Positions 8,539 to 18,837 of a stretch of 64,000 nt of DNA are shown here, in pieces (position 1 is the first letter of the stretch; each line of letters begins with the position of its first letter). The translations under genes were made by a program, and so were the position numbers. Origin of the DNA: Tetramitus jugosus (lineage: Eukaryota > Heterolobosea > Eutetramitea > Acrasida > Vahlkampfiidae); the NCBI GenBank assembly GCA_937625935.1, contig OW569346.1, forward strand, positions 186,001 to 250,000. The letters are read 5' to 3'. The notes beneath the pieces were generated by a model, which saw only the letters and a program-made list of their open reading frames with translations, had not been told where the DNA came from and made no database searches.

Positions 8539-9906
8539 ATGGTCGAGAAAGATAAAATTATTGACGTGGAACACCAATGTCACCATCATCACATCAAGCA
8601 ACAACTCCAAGAAGGAGTAGAAGATTTTCAACCAGTGATTACAGCTAATCCCAAGATGGTGAACAGAGCACTGCCTGATGTGCCTCATCACGGTGCATCA
8701 GAGCAACACGAAGAACAGAAGAAACTGATCAGTGGAGAGAAACAAGTCGAGGAGCCATCGTGGAACCACATTCCCCTGTCCATGGAAGCCGTTGTCGTGA
8801 ACGACGTGAACAAGGAAGAGCCATGGGAATCATTACTCATAGTCCAGCAATACCCCACTCCCACACAGTTTCACGTTCAGGACGATGAGGTGCTGGTCAA
8901 GATGCATGCCGCATCCGTGAATCCCATTGATTTCAAGTTGAATCAAATGGAGATTACGCAGAGATTGATACCGTTTGTTGGTGGAAAGGACGGTGCAGGT
9001 GAAATTGTGTACATGGGAGACACTGCCAAGAAGGAGCTGCAGGGCAGGTTGACATTGGGTGATCATGTGTTGGGAGTCACATCTCACAGCAAGTATGGCA
9101 CCTATGCGGAATATGCCGTGTTTCACTACTCGAACCTCGCCAAGAAACCGCAATCCTTAACTTGGGAACAAGCAGGTGCTCTACCATTGGCTGTATTGAC
9201 CATTTGGCAATGTTTCTCAAAGGTGCCACTCCAAGTGAAGAATCCTGTACAGAGAAAACGACCACTGCGCGTGTTGATTCATGGAGCCTCTGGTGGCACC
9301 GGATCCATTGCTGTACTGCTAGCCAAGCATTATTTTGACGCAGATTGTGTCTATGCGACTTGTTCAGAGAAGAATGCATCGTATGTCAAGAATCTGGGTG
9401 CGGATCGAGTGATTGACTACGAGAAGGAGATGTTTGAGCAAGTGATACAGAGAGATTATTGGAATGAGCAGTCGAGTCGACCTCAACCCATTTCTGAGTC
9501 GGACAAGGAGGCATTCAAAGGTTATGTGAATGTCATCATTGATACTGTTGGAGGATACGATTTGTGGAAGAGAAGTTGCGACATTCTGGATCACGAGTCC
9601 TACTTTTGTAGCATTGCTGCACCTCATGAATTGGAGGAGCATACTTCGGTCATGGAGCTCTTGAAATTTGGAGGAACCATTGTCATGGAAAAGTTGAAAC
9701 ATTGGACCACTGATCATCCAAACTTCTATTGGGTGTTGATGGATAATGATGAAAAAGCGTTGGAACACTTGGCAGAATTCTTGGCCAACAAGATGGACAA
9801 GGTGAACATAACTACTTTTGACTTACTCGAAGCCAAGAAGGCACAGGAAATGTCCTACAACCATCATGCTGTGGGAAAAATTGTATTGAAAATTGGAAGA
9901 GAATAA
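8539..9906 (+). CDS. Zinc-independent MDR oxidoreductase, quinone oxidoreductase-like
   Basis: A 455-residue medium-chain dehydrogenase/reductase. After a ~75-residue unrecognised N-terminal extension (His/Gln-rich), it has the GroES-like domain: VLVKMHAASVNPIDFKL, then KDGAGEIV, GDHVLGV and EQAGALPLAVLTIWQ. The Rossmann domain carries GASGGTGSIAVLLAK, the NADPH motif. The end contains AVGKIVLKIG, typical of the quinone oxidoreductase/RTN4IP1 branch. There is no structural zinc lobe of cysteines, so an NADPH-dependent reductase of quinones or alkenals is likely. The substrate cannot be told from sequence. Confidence 0.85.
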   Translation: MVEKDKIIDVEHQCHHHHIKQQLQEGVEDFQPVITANPKMVNRALPDVPHHGASEQHEEQKKLISGEKQVEEPSWNHIPLSMEAVVVNDVNKEEPWESLLIVQQYPTPTQFHVQDDEVLVKMHAASVNPIDFKLNQMEITQRLIPFVGGKDGAGEIVYMGDTAKKELQGRLTLGDHVLGVTSHSKYGTYAEYAVFHYSNLAKKPQSLTWEQAGALPLAVLTIWQCFSKVPLQVKNPVQRKRPLRVLIHGASGGTGSIAVLLAKHYFDADCVYATCSEKNASYVKNLGADRVIDYEKEMFEQVIQRDYWNEQSSRPQPISESDKEAFKGYVNVIIDTVGGYDLWKRSCDILDHESYFCSIAAPHELEEHTSVMELLKFGGTIVMEKLKHWTTDHPNFYWVLMDNDEKALEHLAEFLANKMDKVNITTFDLLEAKKAQEMSYNHHAVGKIVLKIGRE

Positions 9907-9924
9907 TAATAAAAAGATGATCAT

Positions 9925-12201
9925 TTAATTTCTTTTTGGAATCATTTGTTGGACAATCTCGTTGGTGTACTCCAGTCTCTTTGCCACTTCAGGCATGGAG
10001 TGTACAGTGGGGTCATCAATTGATTTCGTGAAAATGTTTTTGGCCTTGTCGATGTAGGTCACAAATCTGGCTTCCTTGGCCAATATGATTTCAGTTCGGT
10101 CAGTAAATACAACCTGAACAGTTCCGTCGGTCAACCTAAAGACGGTACAATTGTTGGTTTTTAACCATCTCTTCACATACGGATAGTTGAAAGGAGTATC
10201 AACTCTGTGTATTCCTTCATAATAGACAGGTTTTCCGCTTGGAGATGGTCTTGAGGTGTCAACTAATTTGTCTGCTATTAGAGGTAATGTTCCGTTTTTG
10301 TTCTCCAACTGATTTTTGAAGTACTTGATGAGAAGGATTTTCTTGGTGAGATCCTTGGAATAATTCTTTCCGATGTTGGAGAAACCAAGGACTTCATCAT
10401 AGTACCCTTCACGGTCTTTCTTTGCTAACACATAGTCAACATTGATTGATTCCGGATTGTACACAATTTTCGTATAATCATTGAAGAATGCTCCTGTAAG
10501 TCCATTGTTAAGTCGATAAGCTAACCCATAGTCCGATGAAAAATCCATGAAATCAGCAACCCGAAGAATAAACTTTGGAGTGTCGTCTACATGGTGTTGT
10601 GGGTCAGAAAAAGCACTCTTTCTTTTCAGTTCCTTATGCTGAATCAAGCTATTTTCAATCTTCTCATGCATGGTTGTCAAGTTCTTCTCATCATCTTCAA
10701 CGTTATCTTCCATCTTTTCTTCATCTGCTAGTGAGTTTGTGGATTCACTCTCTTCGATTGGATTTTGTAATGGTAAGTAGTTTTGGTACAAAGCGCTCTT
10801 GTTTGTCTCATCCTCAAGCTTCTTAAAGTCTTTAGGATCATCGGACAACTTTAGTTTTTTGGAAGAATCTGGAGTGGAAGGATGTCTATTGGATAATCTT
10901 GAACCGGGTCTGTCCAAACCTGGTGGCAGCATTGCATTGGACTTTAAAGATACTTTGATTGAAGGAACAGCAGTGGGTCGTCTTACTCCGGTGTCGACAG
11001 CCAAGTTTCTATTGTTTGCTATGTTTGCAGATATCGGTTTCAATGGAAGTCGACTAGAAGGTTGAGTGGAAACAACAGATCGTTTGACGTCTGTGGGTAT
11101 TTGAGCACCCTTACTAGTTGCCAACAGCTTCTTTCTTTTGAGAATTGAACTTCCTGATAGTTCTGCAGCCACATCAAAGAGAGATTCGGGGCACACCTGA
11201 GCTGGAGAGGAACAATACTCTTTGTTGGTAAAGAAATCATCCATTAGAGCTTGTTCTGCACTCGGTCTACGAGATGGTTCAGATTGGAGCATCTTCTTGA
11301 TAAAGTTCTTCACAGTATCACTGAGAGGGATTGTAGACGGGAACTTGTACAGGTTGCTCTTAATTTTTTTGTATGTCGATCCAATATCTGCTGTCTCAAA
11401 AGGAGGAACACCACAGAGCATAGTAAATAGGATTACACCACAAGACCAAATATCTACCTCATAACTATGACCCATCTTCTTCAGAATTTCTGGAGCTAGA
11501 TAGTTCGGAGTTCCACAAATGGTCTGCTTCCTCTGTCCATCATAGTCTAACTGAGCAGCAAGACCAAAGTCACCAGTTTTCAGTTCAAGTTCACTGTTTA
11601 AGAACAGATTTGCAAGTTTTAAGTCCCTATGGATAATTCTATTCTTGTGGAGATGAGACACAGCTTGAAAAATTTGATGCATGAAGTATCTTGCCTCGAC
11701 TTCGCTCAACCGTTTCTTCTTTCTCATTAGATCAGATAATGACTTGCAGTTACATAGTTCCAACAGTATGTACACATTCTTTTGATCTTCAAAGTACTTT
11801 ATGAAGCGAACCACATTCTTGTGTGATAGAGATTTGTGAATTTTGATCTCAGATATCAGCTTTTGTTTTGTGTTTGGTTTAGAGAGAGACTTCTTATCTA
11901 CCACTTTGGCAGCATACACATTACCACTAGCAACAGATGTCGCTTCAAAACAATGAGCAAAGCCTCCCTTTCCGAGCATCTTTCCCTTGATGTATCTCTT
12001 AAAATACCGTTCTCTCTTCTCTCCTGTCTCAGTGTAGTAGGTTTCCCTCTCCTCGATGAATTCGGTCACTGGATTGGCTTGTTGAGTAGAGTTGGTAGAT
12101 CTTGGTTTAAGAGAATATGATTGCTTATCGAAGGTTGCTCGGGAGGTGGAGCTGGTGTATTTACTATATCCAGTATTATATTGATTGGCCATGTTCAGCA
12201 T
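9925..12201 (-). CDS. Polo-like kinase (PLK)
   Basis: A single-exon, 758-residue mitotic kinase. The kinase domain spans about residues 65-325: GKMLGKGGFAHCFEA (glycine loop), YAAKVVDKKSL (ATP lysine), HRDLKLANLF (catalytic loop), DFGLAAQL and CGTPNYLAPEIL (T-loop). A 200-residue Ser- and Lys-rich linker follows. Two polo boxes come next, at ~530-620 (begins FILRVADFMDFSSDYGLAYR) and ~665-750 (NNCTVFRLTDGTVQVVFTD). This order is diagnostic for PLK1-type kinases that act at centrosomes or basal bodies, spindles and cytokinesis. An alternative ATG lies three codons downstream. The gene converges on the MDR gene with only 18 bp between stop codons. Confidence 0.93.
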   Translation of the reverse strand: MLNMANQYNTGYSKYTSSTSRATFDKQSYSLKPRSTNSTQQANPVTEFIEERETYYTETGEKRERYFKRYIKGKMLGKGGFAHCFEATSVASGNVYAAKVVDKKSLSKPNTKQKLISEIKIHKSLSHKNVVRFIKYFEDQKNVYILLELCNCKSLSDLMRKKKRLSEVEARYFMHQIFQAVSHLHKNRIIHRDLKLANLFLNSELELKTGDFGLAAQLDYDGQRKQTICGTPNYLAPEILKKMGHSYEVDIWSCGVILFTMLCGVPPFETADIGSTYKKIKSNLYKFPSTIPLSDTVKNFIKKMLQSEPSRRPSAEQALMDDFFTNKEYCSSPAQVCPESLFDVAAELSGSSILKRKKLLATSKGAQIPTDVKRSVVSTQPSSRLPLKPISANIANNRNLAVDTGVRRPTAVPSIKVSLKSNAMLPPGLDRPGSRLSNRHPSTPDSSKKLKLSDDPKDFKKLEDETNKSALYQNYLPLQNPIEESESTNSLADEEKMEDNVEDDEKNLTTMHEKIENSLIQHKELKRKSAFSDPQHHVDDTPKFILRVADFMDFSSDYGLAYRLNNGLTGAFFNDYTKIVYNPESINVDYVLAKKDREGYYDEVLGFSNIGKNYSKDLTKKILLIKYFKNQLENKNGTLPLIADKLVDTSRPSPSGKPVYYEGIHRVDTPFNYPYVKRWLKTNNCTVFRLTDGTVQVVFTDRTEIILAKEARFVTYIDKAKNIFTKSIDDPTVHSMPEVAKRLEYTNEIVQQMIPKRN

Positions 12202-12909
12202 CTTAGGTTCAGAGATTATTGATTGTTTTTCTCAGTTCATTCAAAGAGTATAGGCTGTATTGTTGTTCGATTATTGAGTGTCTCAAAATGAATAAATGCT
12301 TAACGATATCAGGTCTGCACGGAACGCAAATCTAACGAAAAAATTTGTATAGGGTAACGTTCACTGGTGGGCGGGAAAGAATTGTGCAACGGAATTTATT
12401 ACATTTGACACGATACTGTCAGGTCTGTTTATTGAATCTGCCGTAGTATTCTTCCACAGCGAATAAAGTACATTGATGCACCTTCTTCATAAAAGAAAGA
12501 ATCATCGAACCAAGAAGACCTATTCCTTTGGAGTTGAAGTTTAATTCTCTCGTCCACCAATTGGAGTTGATCGATGGCGAACTCAGATAAATCTACATCT
12601 AAGCCGTTCTCCTCTTATGGGGTATGATCCATTTTTGCTTGAACTGTAAAACACAGGGATAAAAATTGAGACAACCATGCAACCAAGGTACCGAACATAT
12701 AAGATAAAAGAGGAAATTACTAGGAGGTCGTCAGTGTTTTCTCTAGCGATCCTTGATTCTCTCTGTTGGCCAATGTGGAACCTTACACCTTATCAAGCAG
12801 TGAAAATGGATCCAAATGAAAACTAGAAGACTTCTTCTCAACCAGATAAAATGAGTTCCAGGAGGGCGAGTGTGTCGAGTACTACATTGGTCACCTTCGT
12901 GACACTACC
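12202..12909. other. Intergenic region between Polo kinase and MFS genes
   Basis: 708 bp upstream of the Polo kinase start and beyond the 3' end of the transporter. The only candidate gene I can support is the spliced small plus-strand frame at 12574-12826. On the minus strand an open stretch (12429-12614) follows a 27-codon frame (12615-12698), with a TAA between them in the same frame. These two compete with the plus-strand model. No RNA gene was recognised. Confidence 0.45.
12574..12826 (+). CDS. Candidate small two-exon gene, unknown
   Basis: Exon 1 at 12574-12621 reads MANSDKSTSKPFSSYG. A GTATGA donor follows at 12622, and an acceptor at 12669-12670 gives a 49-bp intron with phase kept at 0. 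Exon 2 runs 12671-12826, containing RRSSVFSLAILDSLCWPMWN, and ends with TAG. The product would be 67 residues. Without splicing the frame stops after 17 codons. I recognise no family. A competing minus-strand frame overlaps, so this may not be a gene. Confidence 0.3.
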
Positions 12910-14484
12910 TTATACAATGTGTAAGGGATGTTTCGCAAAAATTGGTTGTGGTGAATGTATCCATCGTTTGGCAAGCAAGACCAGGAATGCCAGGAACATG
13001 GATAATGAGCAAAAATAGAAAGGGGCACCACGCATCAAACCTGTAGACTCATCCACCGAGTACTTCCTAAATAAGGTCGATAGCACTAAGGGACTTAGAA
13101 CAGCGGATAGAGTGTTTAGAGAGCTCAATGCTCCTTGAATCGTACCTTGCTGTATCAGCTCAATTTTCTTACTTGCCAAGGTGGAGACCAAAGGTACGGT
13201 CATGCTAGCAATGCTGGCTAGTGGGACAGCTACGAACACTAACCATGGCGAACTTACTGAAGCCAAACAAATATTGCTTATTCCTGCTATAAACAACGAA
13301 AGTAGAGCGGTCCCATGTTCTCCAAAATAGTTCACGAGTGGCCTCATTAACAAACCCTGACAAATTCCATACCCGATCGATGTGCCAGTGATGAACAGAC
13401 CACCCTGGAATGCAGAATATCCCAGAATTCTTGCATATCCCATCCAAATACTGAAGAAGCCTGTATTGCCCAATCCATACAAAAAGAGCACAACACTCAA
13501 TAGTGTTAATTCTTGATCCTTAAAAAACAATAGCTGAAACGTTCTCTGGGGACTAGCTTCGTTGATGGCCTTTTTGATAAAGTGTCCAATCATGAAATGG
13601 TTCGTTGTTGTTGTTGTTGCAAGATTGCCCTTCTTGATATGACTCGCGTCATGAACAAAGAGAGCAGCGTAGACGAGTCCAGTGACTTCGAACATGAGAG
13701 CAGCGACACATGGATAATAGAGAGGCTTATCAGGCCCAGAGATGAATCCTGTGATGATCGGTCCAATGATCCAAGCCATTGAGATGCTCATACCAATCAT
13801 ACCAAAATACACTGCTTTATCAGCATTGGCACCACCTGACTCTGTTGAAATATCACCCGCATGAGTCATCGCAATGGTCTTAATGTTGCCCCACAATCCG
13901 TTCATGAACCGGGAAATCAAATAGAACACCCAGAGAATCAAGTAAACACCTCGATGGTCCAATGTTGTCGTAGCAGTAGCAATAGCAGCAGTAGTAGCAG
14001 TAGTCAAAGTGGTGGACATTTTTGTTTCACCGTTAAGAGTTTGATGACTAGTATTATCGTGATGGTAACGATAATGAGCGAGACCACTCATGATGACAAA
14101 CACGGTACAAGACGAGAGAGCTTGGAGCATGATGAGCCTCTTCCTGGACTGTATCAGATCACTCATCTTTCCCATGGTGGCATTGGAGAAGAATTGCAGG
14201 AGTGAATACAAGCTCATAAACAATCCAAATACGGTGCTGCCCATTGATACGTCACCATGAAAGAAGATGCGTGCCAGAATGATTGGGTGAGTGGGAATCG
14301 TAATGGCATATCCCATGGTAAACAGAAAGACTGTTGTGGAGATGTGGAAGAGAGGCCAAGAAACAACAGAAAAGAACAAGAATTTGTTGTTCCTGTTGCT
14401 ATTGCTCTTGGGCTGCCACCACCAATTATTGCTACTGTTGTTGTTGTTGGTATTGTCTTGTTGTGATTGCACACATGGTAGCAT
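12910..14484 (-). CDS. Major facilitator superfamily transporter
   Basis: A 524-residue membrane protein with about twelve hydrophobic segments. After an Asn- and Trp-rich cytosolic N-terminus (~35 residues), the first helix begins FSVVSWPLFHISTTVFLF. The loop between helices 2 and 3 carries an MFS signature-like stretch (ATMGKMSDLIQSRKRLIML, motif A). A hydrophilic, Thr-rich insert of ~35 residues follows helix 4. A long cytosolic loop (about 280-320) separates the halves. Proton-coupled drug or metabolite efflux is the usual role of relatives, but the substrate cannot be assigned. The gene lies 171 bp upstream of the E1 stop codon, on the same strand. Confidence 0.82.
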   Translation of the reverse strand: MLPCVQSQQDNTNNNNSSNNWWWQPKSNSNRNNKFLFFSVVSWPLFHISTTVFLFTMGYAITIPTHPIILARIFFHGDVSMGSTVFGLFMSLYSLLQFFSNATMGKMSDLIQSRKRLIMLQALSSCTVFVIMSGLAHYRYHHDNTSHQTLNGETKMSTTLTTATTAAIATATTTLDHRGVYLILWVFYLISRFMNGLWGNIKTIAMTHAGDISTESGGANADKAVYFGMIGMSISMAWIIGPIITGFISGPDKPLYYPCVAALMFEVTGLVYAALFVHDASHIKKGNLATTTTTNHFMIGHFIKKAINEASPQRTFQLLFFKDQELTLLSVVLFLYGLGNTGFFSIWMGYARILGYSAFQGGLFITGTSIGYGICQGLLMRPLVNYFGEHGTALLSLFIAGISNICLASVSSPWLVFVAVPLASIASMTVPLVSTLASKKIELIQQGTIQGALSSLNTLSAVLSPLVLSTLFRKYSVDESTGLMRGAPFYFCSLSMFLAFLVLLAKRWIHSPQPIFAKHPLHIV

Positions 14485-14655
14485 TATCTATTGAGCAGAT
14501 GATGATTCCCAATCAATCAATCGTATTTCCAAAGAGTTTTCGTTTGATGCATTGAAAATTGGCCGCCTCTAGAAAACACGATTTTTGCTCGTTGTTGGAA
14601 ATGATTGGAACCTTTGTTAAGGTTTTTATTTGGAGTTTGGATGGTTGCGTGTTTT

Positions 14656-17600
14656 TTAGTACTTGAACTTGTATCGAATGTATGGTACATCGACATCCTC
14701 ATCCGTGTCAACATCGGTACAGCAGATTTCAATATTCACAAACTTTTGTTTTGGAGTGAAGTTGACCTTTGCAATAGTTTTGATGAGTTCTGACACCTTT
14801 TGTGGCATTCTCTCTGCAATCTTGGCTGCAGGAGAGAAAGATGCATAAATGACACCATTTCCAGCACTCATCATTGTAATCTCGAGCTTGTGTTTTTGCT
14901 TGAAAAGCTCCAAGAACTCCTTCAATGTGATATCTCTGCCCTCGTCCACATCGAATCTATCCCACAATGACCATTCCTTTTCACCGTACTTGACCTTGGT
15001 TGGCTCTCCAGGTTCACTCAACGTGACAAATGGAAGTGCAATGTTGATAAAGGCATTCTTGTAGGCAGACAATTGATTGACTCCTTGCACAAACTAGTTA
15101 ATTAAAAAGTGTGAGAAGATTGAATAAAACGCACATGAATCATCAAAAAATGAGGAAGTGTAACGGGCACGCAACTAATTGTTTGTCTTAATCTGTCGAC
15201 AAACAATCCTAGGCAGTGCACCGTCATTGTCGACTCGTCAAGTGTTTTGGTCTGGATCGTTCAAAGGTGTTTCCTCTAGCAACCTGTAACAAAGTACAAA
15301 CACTGATTGCTATGCGTTTGAACTCTATCGACGTTGCAAATAACTCTGCAAGGACAAGCACCTTGTCACGAGTAGACGACGACAACACGCTTGTTGATCT
15401 CAAAACTCATCGAACGAAGCAACTCAACCTCCATACTCATCCGCAATGAAAATCAATTAGATAACAACATACCTTGTACAATTCGAATGATGCAAGTCCA
15501 GTGACAGCTGCTGTGGTCGTCACCATAGCTGGAATAATCTTTCCTGCAATACCCTTGGTCTTGTGTCTATCAGCTGGAGGAATCTTGTAGTTGTCACCTC
15601 TCAAGTTACTGGCAGCAGTGATAAAGTCAATGTGGAAGTTTGTGTCGTCATCCTTCTCAAACTCAGCAACATTCAATCTGAAACCGGCCAAATCAGAAGG
15701 CTTTGGCAACTTGTTTGTCAGTCGAGCCACAATTTCTTCATCTTCGTCCAAATTGGAGCTTTGTGCTGCTTGTTGATCCTTCTCCTCAACAGCAATCTTC
15801 ACACCGGACTTTGGAGAGAATTTTGGAACTTCGACTCTGGACAAAACACCCTCGAAATCAAAGTCACCTGCTCTGTGCCCAGTCAAACCATAAACATAGG
15901 CACGCAAATTAGCTGCAGAAACAATAAAGTTCAAGTGAGCATCATTATGGGCATCGAATTCCAAAGGTCTTGGTGGTCTCTTTGGTCCTCCCCAGAACGG
16001 AGTGCCACTGCTAGTGACTTGATCGAGAGGGAAGTTGTGCAACAATTGTTGGATAGAGTTGTTGTACAACTGCTCAAACTTGATTCTAGCCCAAACAATG
16101 CAGTCCTCAAAGTTCTGAGGCTTAGATGACACCAAGCTCTCATAGATGGACTCCACCGTTCCTCTCTTGGATGTTCCCTCAGTCTCCTCAATAAATGTTG
16201 GCTTGCTCAAGTAGGCATTGACATCGGATGGTGCCTTGTTGAACATGCCTTCGAACAAGTCTCTGGACCATTGGATGCAGTGCTCAATGGCATTAGGGAA
16301 ATTCTTCAATGTACAGATAGGAATCTCCTTCTCTGGAGGATCTCTTGTGGATGCATAGGACTCAGTCAAGTGAGGAATGACGACTTGAACGTTGGCCTTG
16401 GTGCCCAACGTGCCAGCCTCCAACAATGGCTTTCTATAGTATACACAACGAGAATCGACATAGAGACGCGCTTGAACATTGTCCAATGCATTGGTAACGG
16501 CATTGAGGGATTCCCAGAATGCATCATCAAACACATCTTCTGTCTCTGGTGCCACCTTGTCTTGCATTGCAACCACATTAAAGTTCTTGTTCATCTCTCT
16601 GGCAACCTCAGCAGCCACAATAGACTTTTGCTTACCAATGTGATGTCTTCTGAACAGGAATTGTCTGTTCAAGTTGGACACTTCAATATTGTCCATATCG
16701 GTGATGGTAACTTGACCTCCACCGCAAGCAATTCCCATCATGGCAAAATTCTTGAGGTATTCACAACCAAGCGCACCTGATCCAACAACAAAGTTGTTCA
16801 ACTTGAGCAGTTTGTCTTGGAATGTGCGACCAAAGACAGCCACTTGACCATCATAACGATTGCCCTGAGGTTGAACATCTGACTCGGTTGGAATGGCATG
16901 ATCAGGCACACACTCGAGTGCTTCAAAGTGCATCCATTGATTCAGAGGTGTAAACTTGCCGGATGTTGCCTTTTGCACTTCTTGAGCAGCGATACCACCG
17001 AGCAGAGCAGCCATTGGACTCAAATTTCCTCGACTGCCATTTGCCAACAACTTGATCAACTTCTCGTCCAGTGAACTTGCATTGTCTGGACAGAGCTTGG
17101 CAAAGTGCTTCTGAGCCAATTGATACACTTGTTGTGCATCGCCTTCATTGTACGACTTTGGTAGTTCATTGTTTTGAGAGTGGAACTCGGAGAGAGCGAG
17201 TGAGAAGGCATGGAGTTGCAACGGTCTGTCAAACTTTGCAAAATCATAGTCAATAACTGTTGGCTTCTCCAACTGTGTGGCCAATGATTGATAGTGCACA
17301 GTCTTGTGTGGCTTCACTTGCTTGACATATCCACCACCGACATATGGTGGCAAATGAGTTGTGTCACCAATTGTGAACGTGTGCTTTCCAGTCGACTTGA
17401 TCTGAATGGGTTTTCCATTGTTCAATTCGTCCATGCCCTCCACACCTTCAAACACAACAAATTCATCATCGTACAGACCATGAACAGGCTTGTCATCGTG
17501 AACACTGACGATACCAGGGTTGCTGTTTGTAATGTTGGTCACAATGTTGGACACTGGATTCTCACCATCTTCATCATAAATCACAAATCCATCACCAAAG

Positions 17601-18302
17601 TCACAAAAGACAGATCCGAATAGGCCTCTGCTCTCTGTGGCAATAAACTTGACATTGTTGGCTCTGCAAAACTCATTCTTGTCCATGAGTTGAGCAATCG
17701 GTTGATCCACAAAGACAACAACATTGAATGTGGAGAGCAATTGATTGGTGAGTTCACCGTGATAGACAGACACTGCGACATATTGATTCAATTCCTTGAG
17801 GTGATGCAGTGACGCATCAGATCGAGTCAATCTTTGATGAATGCTGTCTTCAGAGCAATAGAATTGAGAGCTGAGATCGGACCATTGAACGACTTGATCA
17901 TCGTACAAGGTGACTGATTTGACACCAGTCAAGATGACATTTTTGGCTATCAATAGACAGAGAGAGAGAGAGATGCGTAAATATTTTGCTTGGATGGCAC
18001 ATGAATGTGTGATTGAGTGATGCGTGTTGTTGTTGTTGTTCTCCATGTCGTTCGAATCATTCTTCAACAAACAACAACAACAACAACAACCAACAACCAA
18101 TAATTCAAACATTGACACACACGATCAAAAAAAAAACGATTGATGATTGATGATATATTCACATACCAATTTCAACACCGAGACCAGTGAGACCAACGAT
18201 CAACACATTGCTCTGTTGCATTCTCTTCATGGCATCAGGGCCAAGAACATACAGTTGACGACTGTAAAGATTTTCATCTAGTTCGTGATGCTCACTCGCC
18301 AT
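14656..18302 (-). CDS. UBA1: Ubiquitin-activating enzyme E1 (UBA1), three exons
   Basis: Exons in transcript order are 18167-18302, 15473-17946 and 14656-15093, giving 1015 residues. Introns are 220 bp (GTATGT, phase 1) and 379 bp (GTATGT, phase 0). The first join restores [16 protein letters not shown]. The protein adenylates ubiquitin, holds it as a thioester and passes it to E2 enzymes. Seen here are the inactive adenylation half ([19 protein letters not shown]) and the active half ([37 protein letters not shown]). The catalytic Cys590 lies in [15 protein letters not shown]. The C-terminal ubiquitin-fold domain, which binds E2, is in exon 3. Length and motif order match UBA1 rather than the SUMO or NEDD8 E1s. 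Confidence 0.96.
15179..15206. repeat. Hairpin inside E1 intron 2
   Basis: Perfect inverted repeat TTGTTTGTC / GACAAACAA, 9 bp with a 10-nt loop. It sits in the 379-bp intron 15094-15472, which is longer and less repetitive than most introns here. No snoRNA boxes were convincing. Confidence 0.5.
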
Positions 18303-18837
18303 CTTTTCTTGTTGTTGTTGTTGCTGTTGTTTGATTTATTTACGATTTTTGTGTGAGTTGTTGTTGAGGGTGTTTTGTGAAGAATTTGAGCGAGAGGAGG
18401 CGAACTTGGTGATGATCTTGGTCTAAAAAAAACTGCAAACTGGGCAAAAACTTCCGGTTTTGTTACAAATTCTTTGTGCGCAACTGGGAAATGAGTTGTG
18501 AAGACTCACAATTGCTTGAATGTTACGTTGATGGAGTGAGTCTCACTGAGAAAGACCTTTTTCTTTTGTGCAAGATAATATTGTGAACTTTCAGTTAGTT
18601 GTAGTTGGAGGAATGATCGGCTTGGTAAAAATAATCCTGGCCCAAATGAAAAATGTGCTCTCTCTAAGCTAAGATATCGACCTGGGTAAAGGCCTCAACT
18701 CAAGAATCATTGCTGAATTTAGAGTCTGCTTCTTTGTTTTTAATGATTCAGTTGTTTGTTGGTGTCGAAGAACAACAAGGAGCACATCATTAGCAACAAC
18801 AATAGCAACTTAAGGATTCAACACTACCTCTATCAAA
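18303..18837. other. Divergent promoter region, E1 and hydrolase genes
   Basis: 535 bp between two divergent starts. TTG runs near the E1 start mirror the CAA-rich leaders of this genome. The only internal candidate is the tiny spliced frame at 18491-18672. Confidence 0.5.
18491..18672 (+). CDS. Candidate two-exon microprotein, unknown
   Basis: Exon 1 (18491-18535) reads MSCEDSQLLECYVDG. It ends at a GTGAGT donor, and the 59-bp intron ends TTTCAG. Exon 2 (18595-18672) reads LVVVGGMIGLVKIILAQMK and on to a TAA. The product would be 40 residues with one hydrophobic segment, as in small organelle-membrane subunits. No family is recognised. It could be chance within a promoter region. Confidence 0.3.

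Noticed and set aside
12852-13019. Plus-strand frame with CKGCFAKIGCGEC
   Set aside because: Most of it is antisense to the C-terminus of the MFS transporter, so the cysteines are incidental.
15216-15449. Plus-strand frame of 77 codons that reads coding-like
   Set aside because: It lies wholly within the E1 intron 2 on the opposite strand, with no family match. It is recorded only as a feature of the unusual intron.
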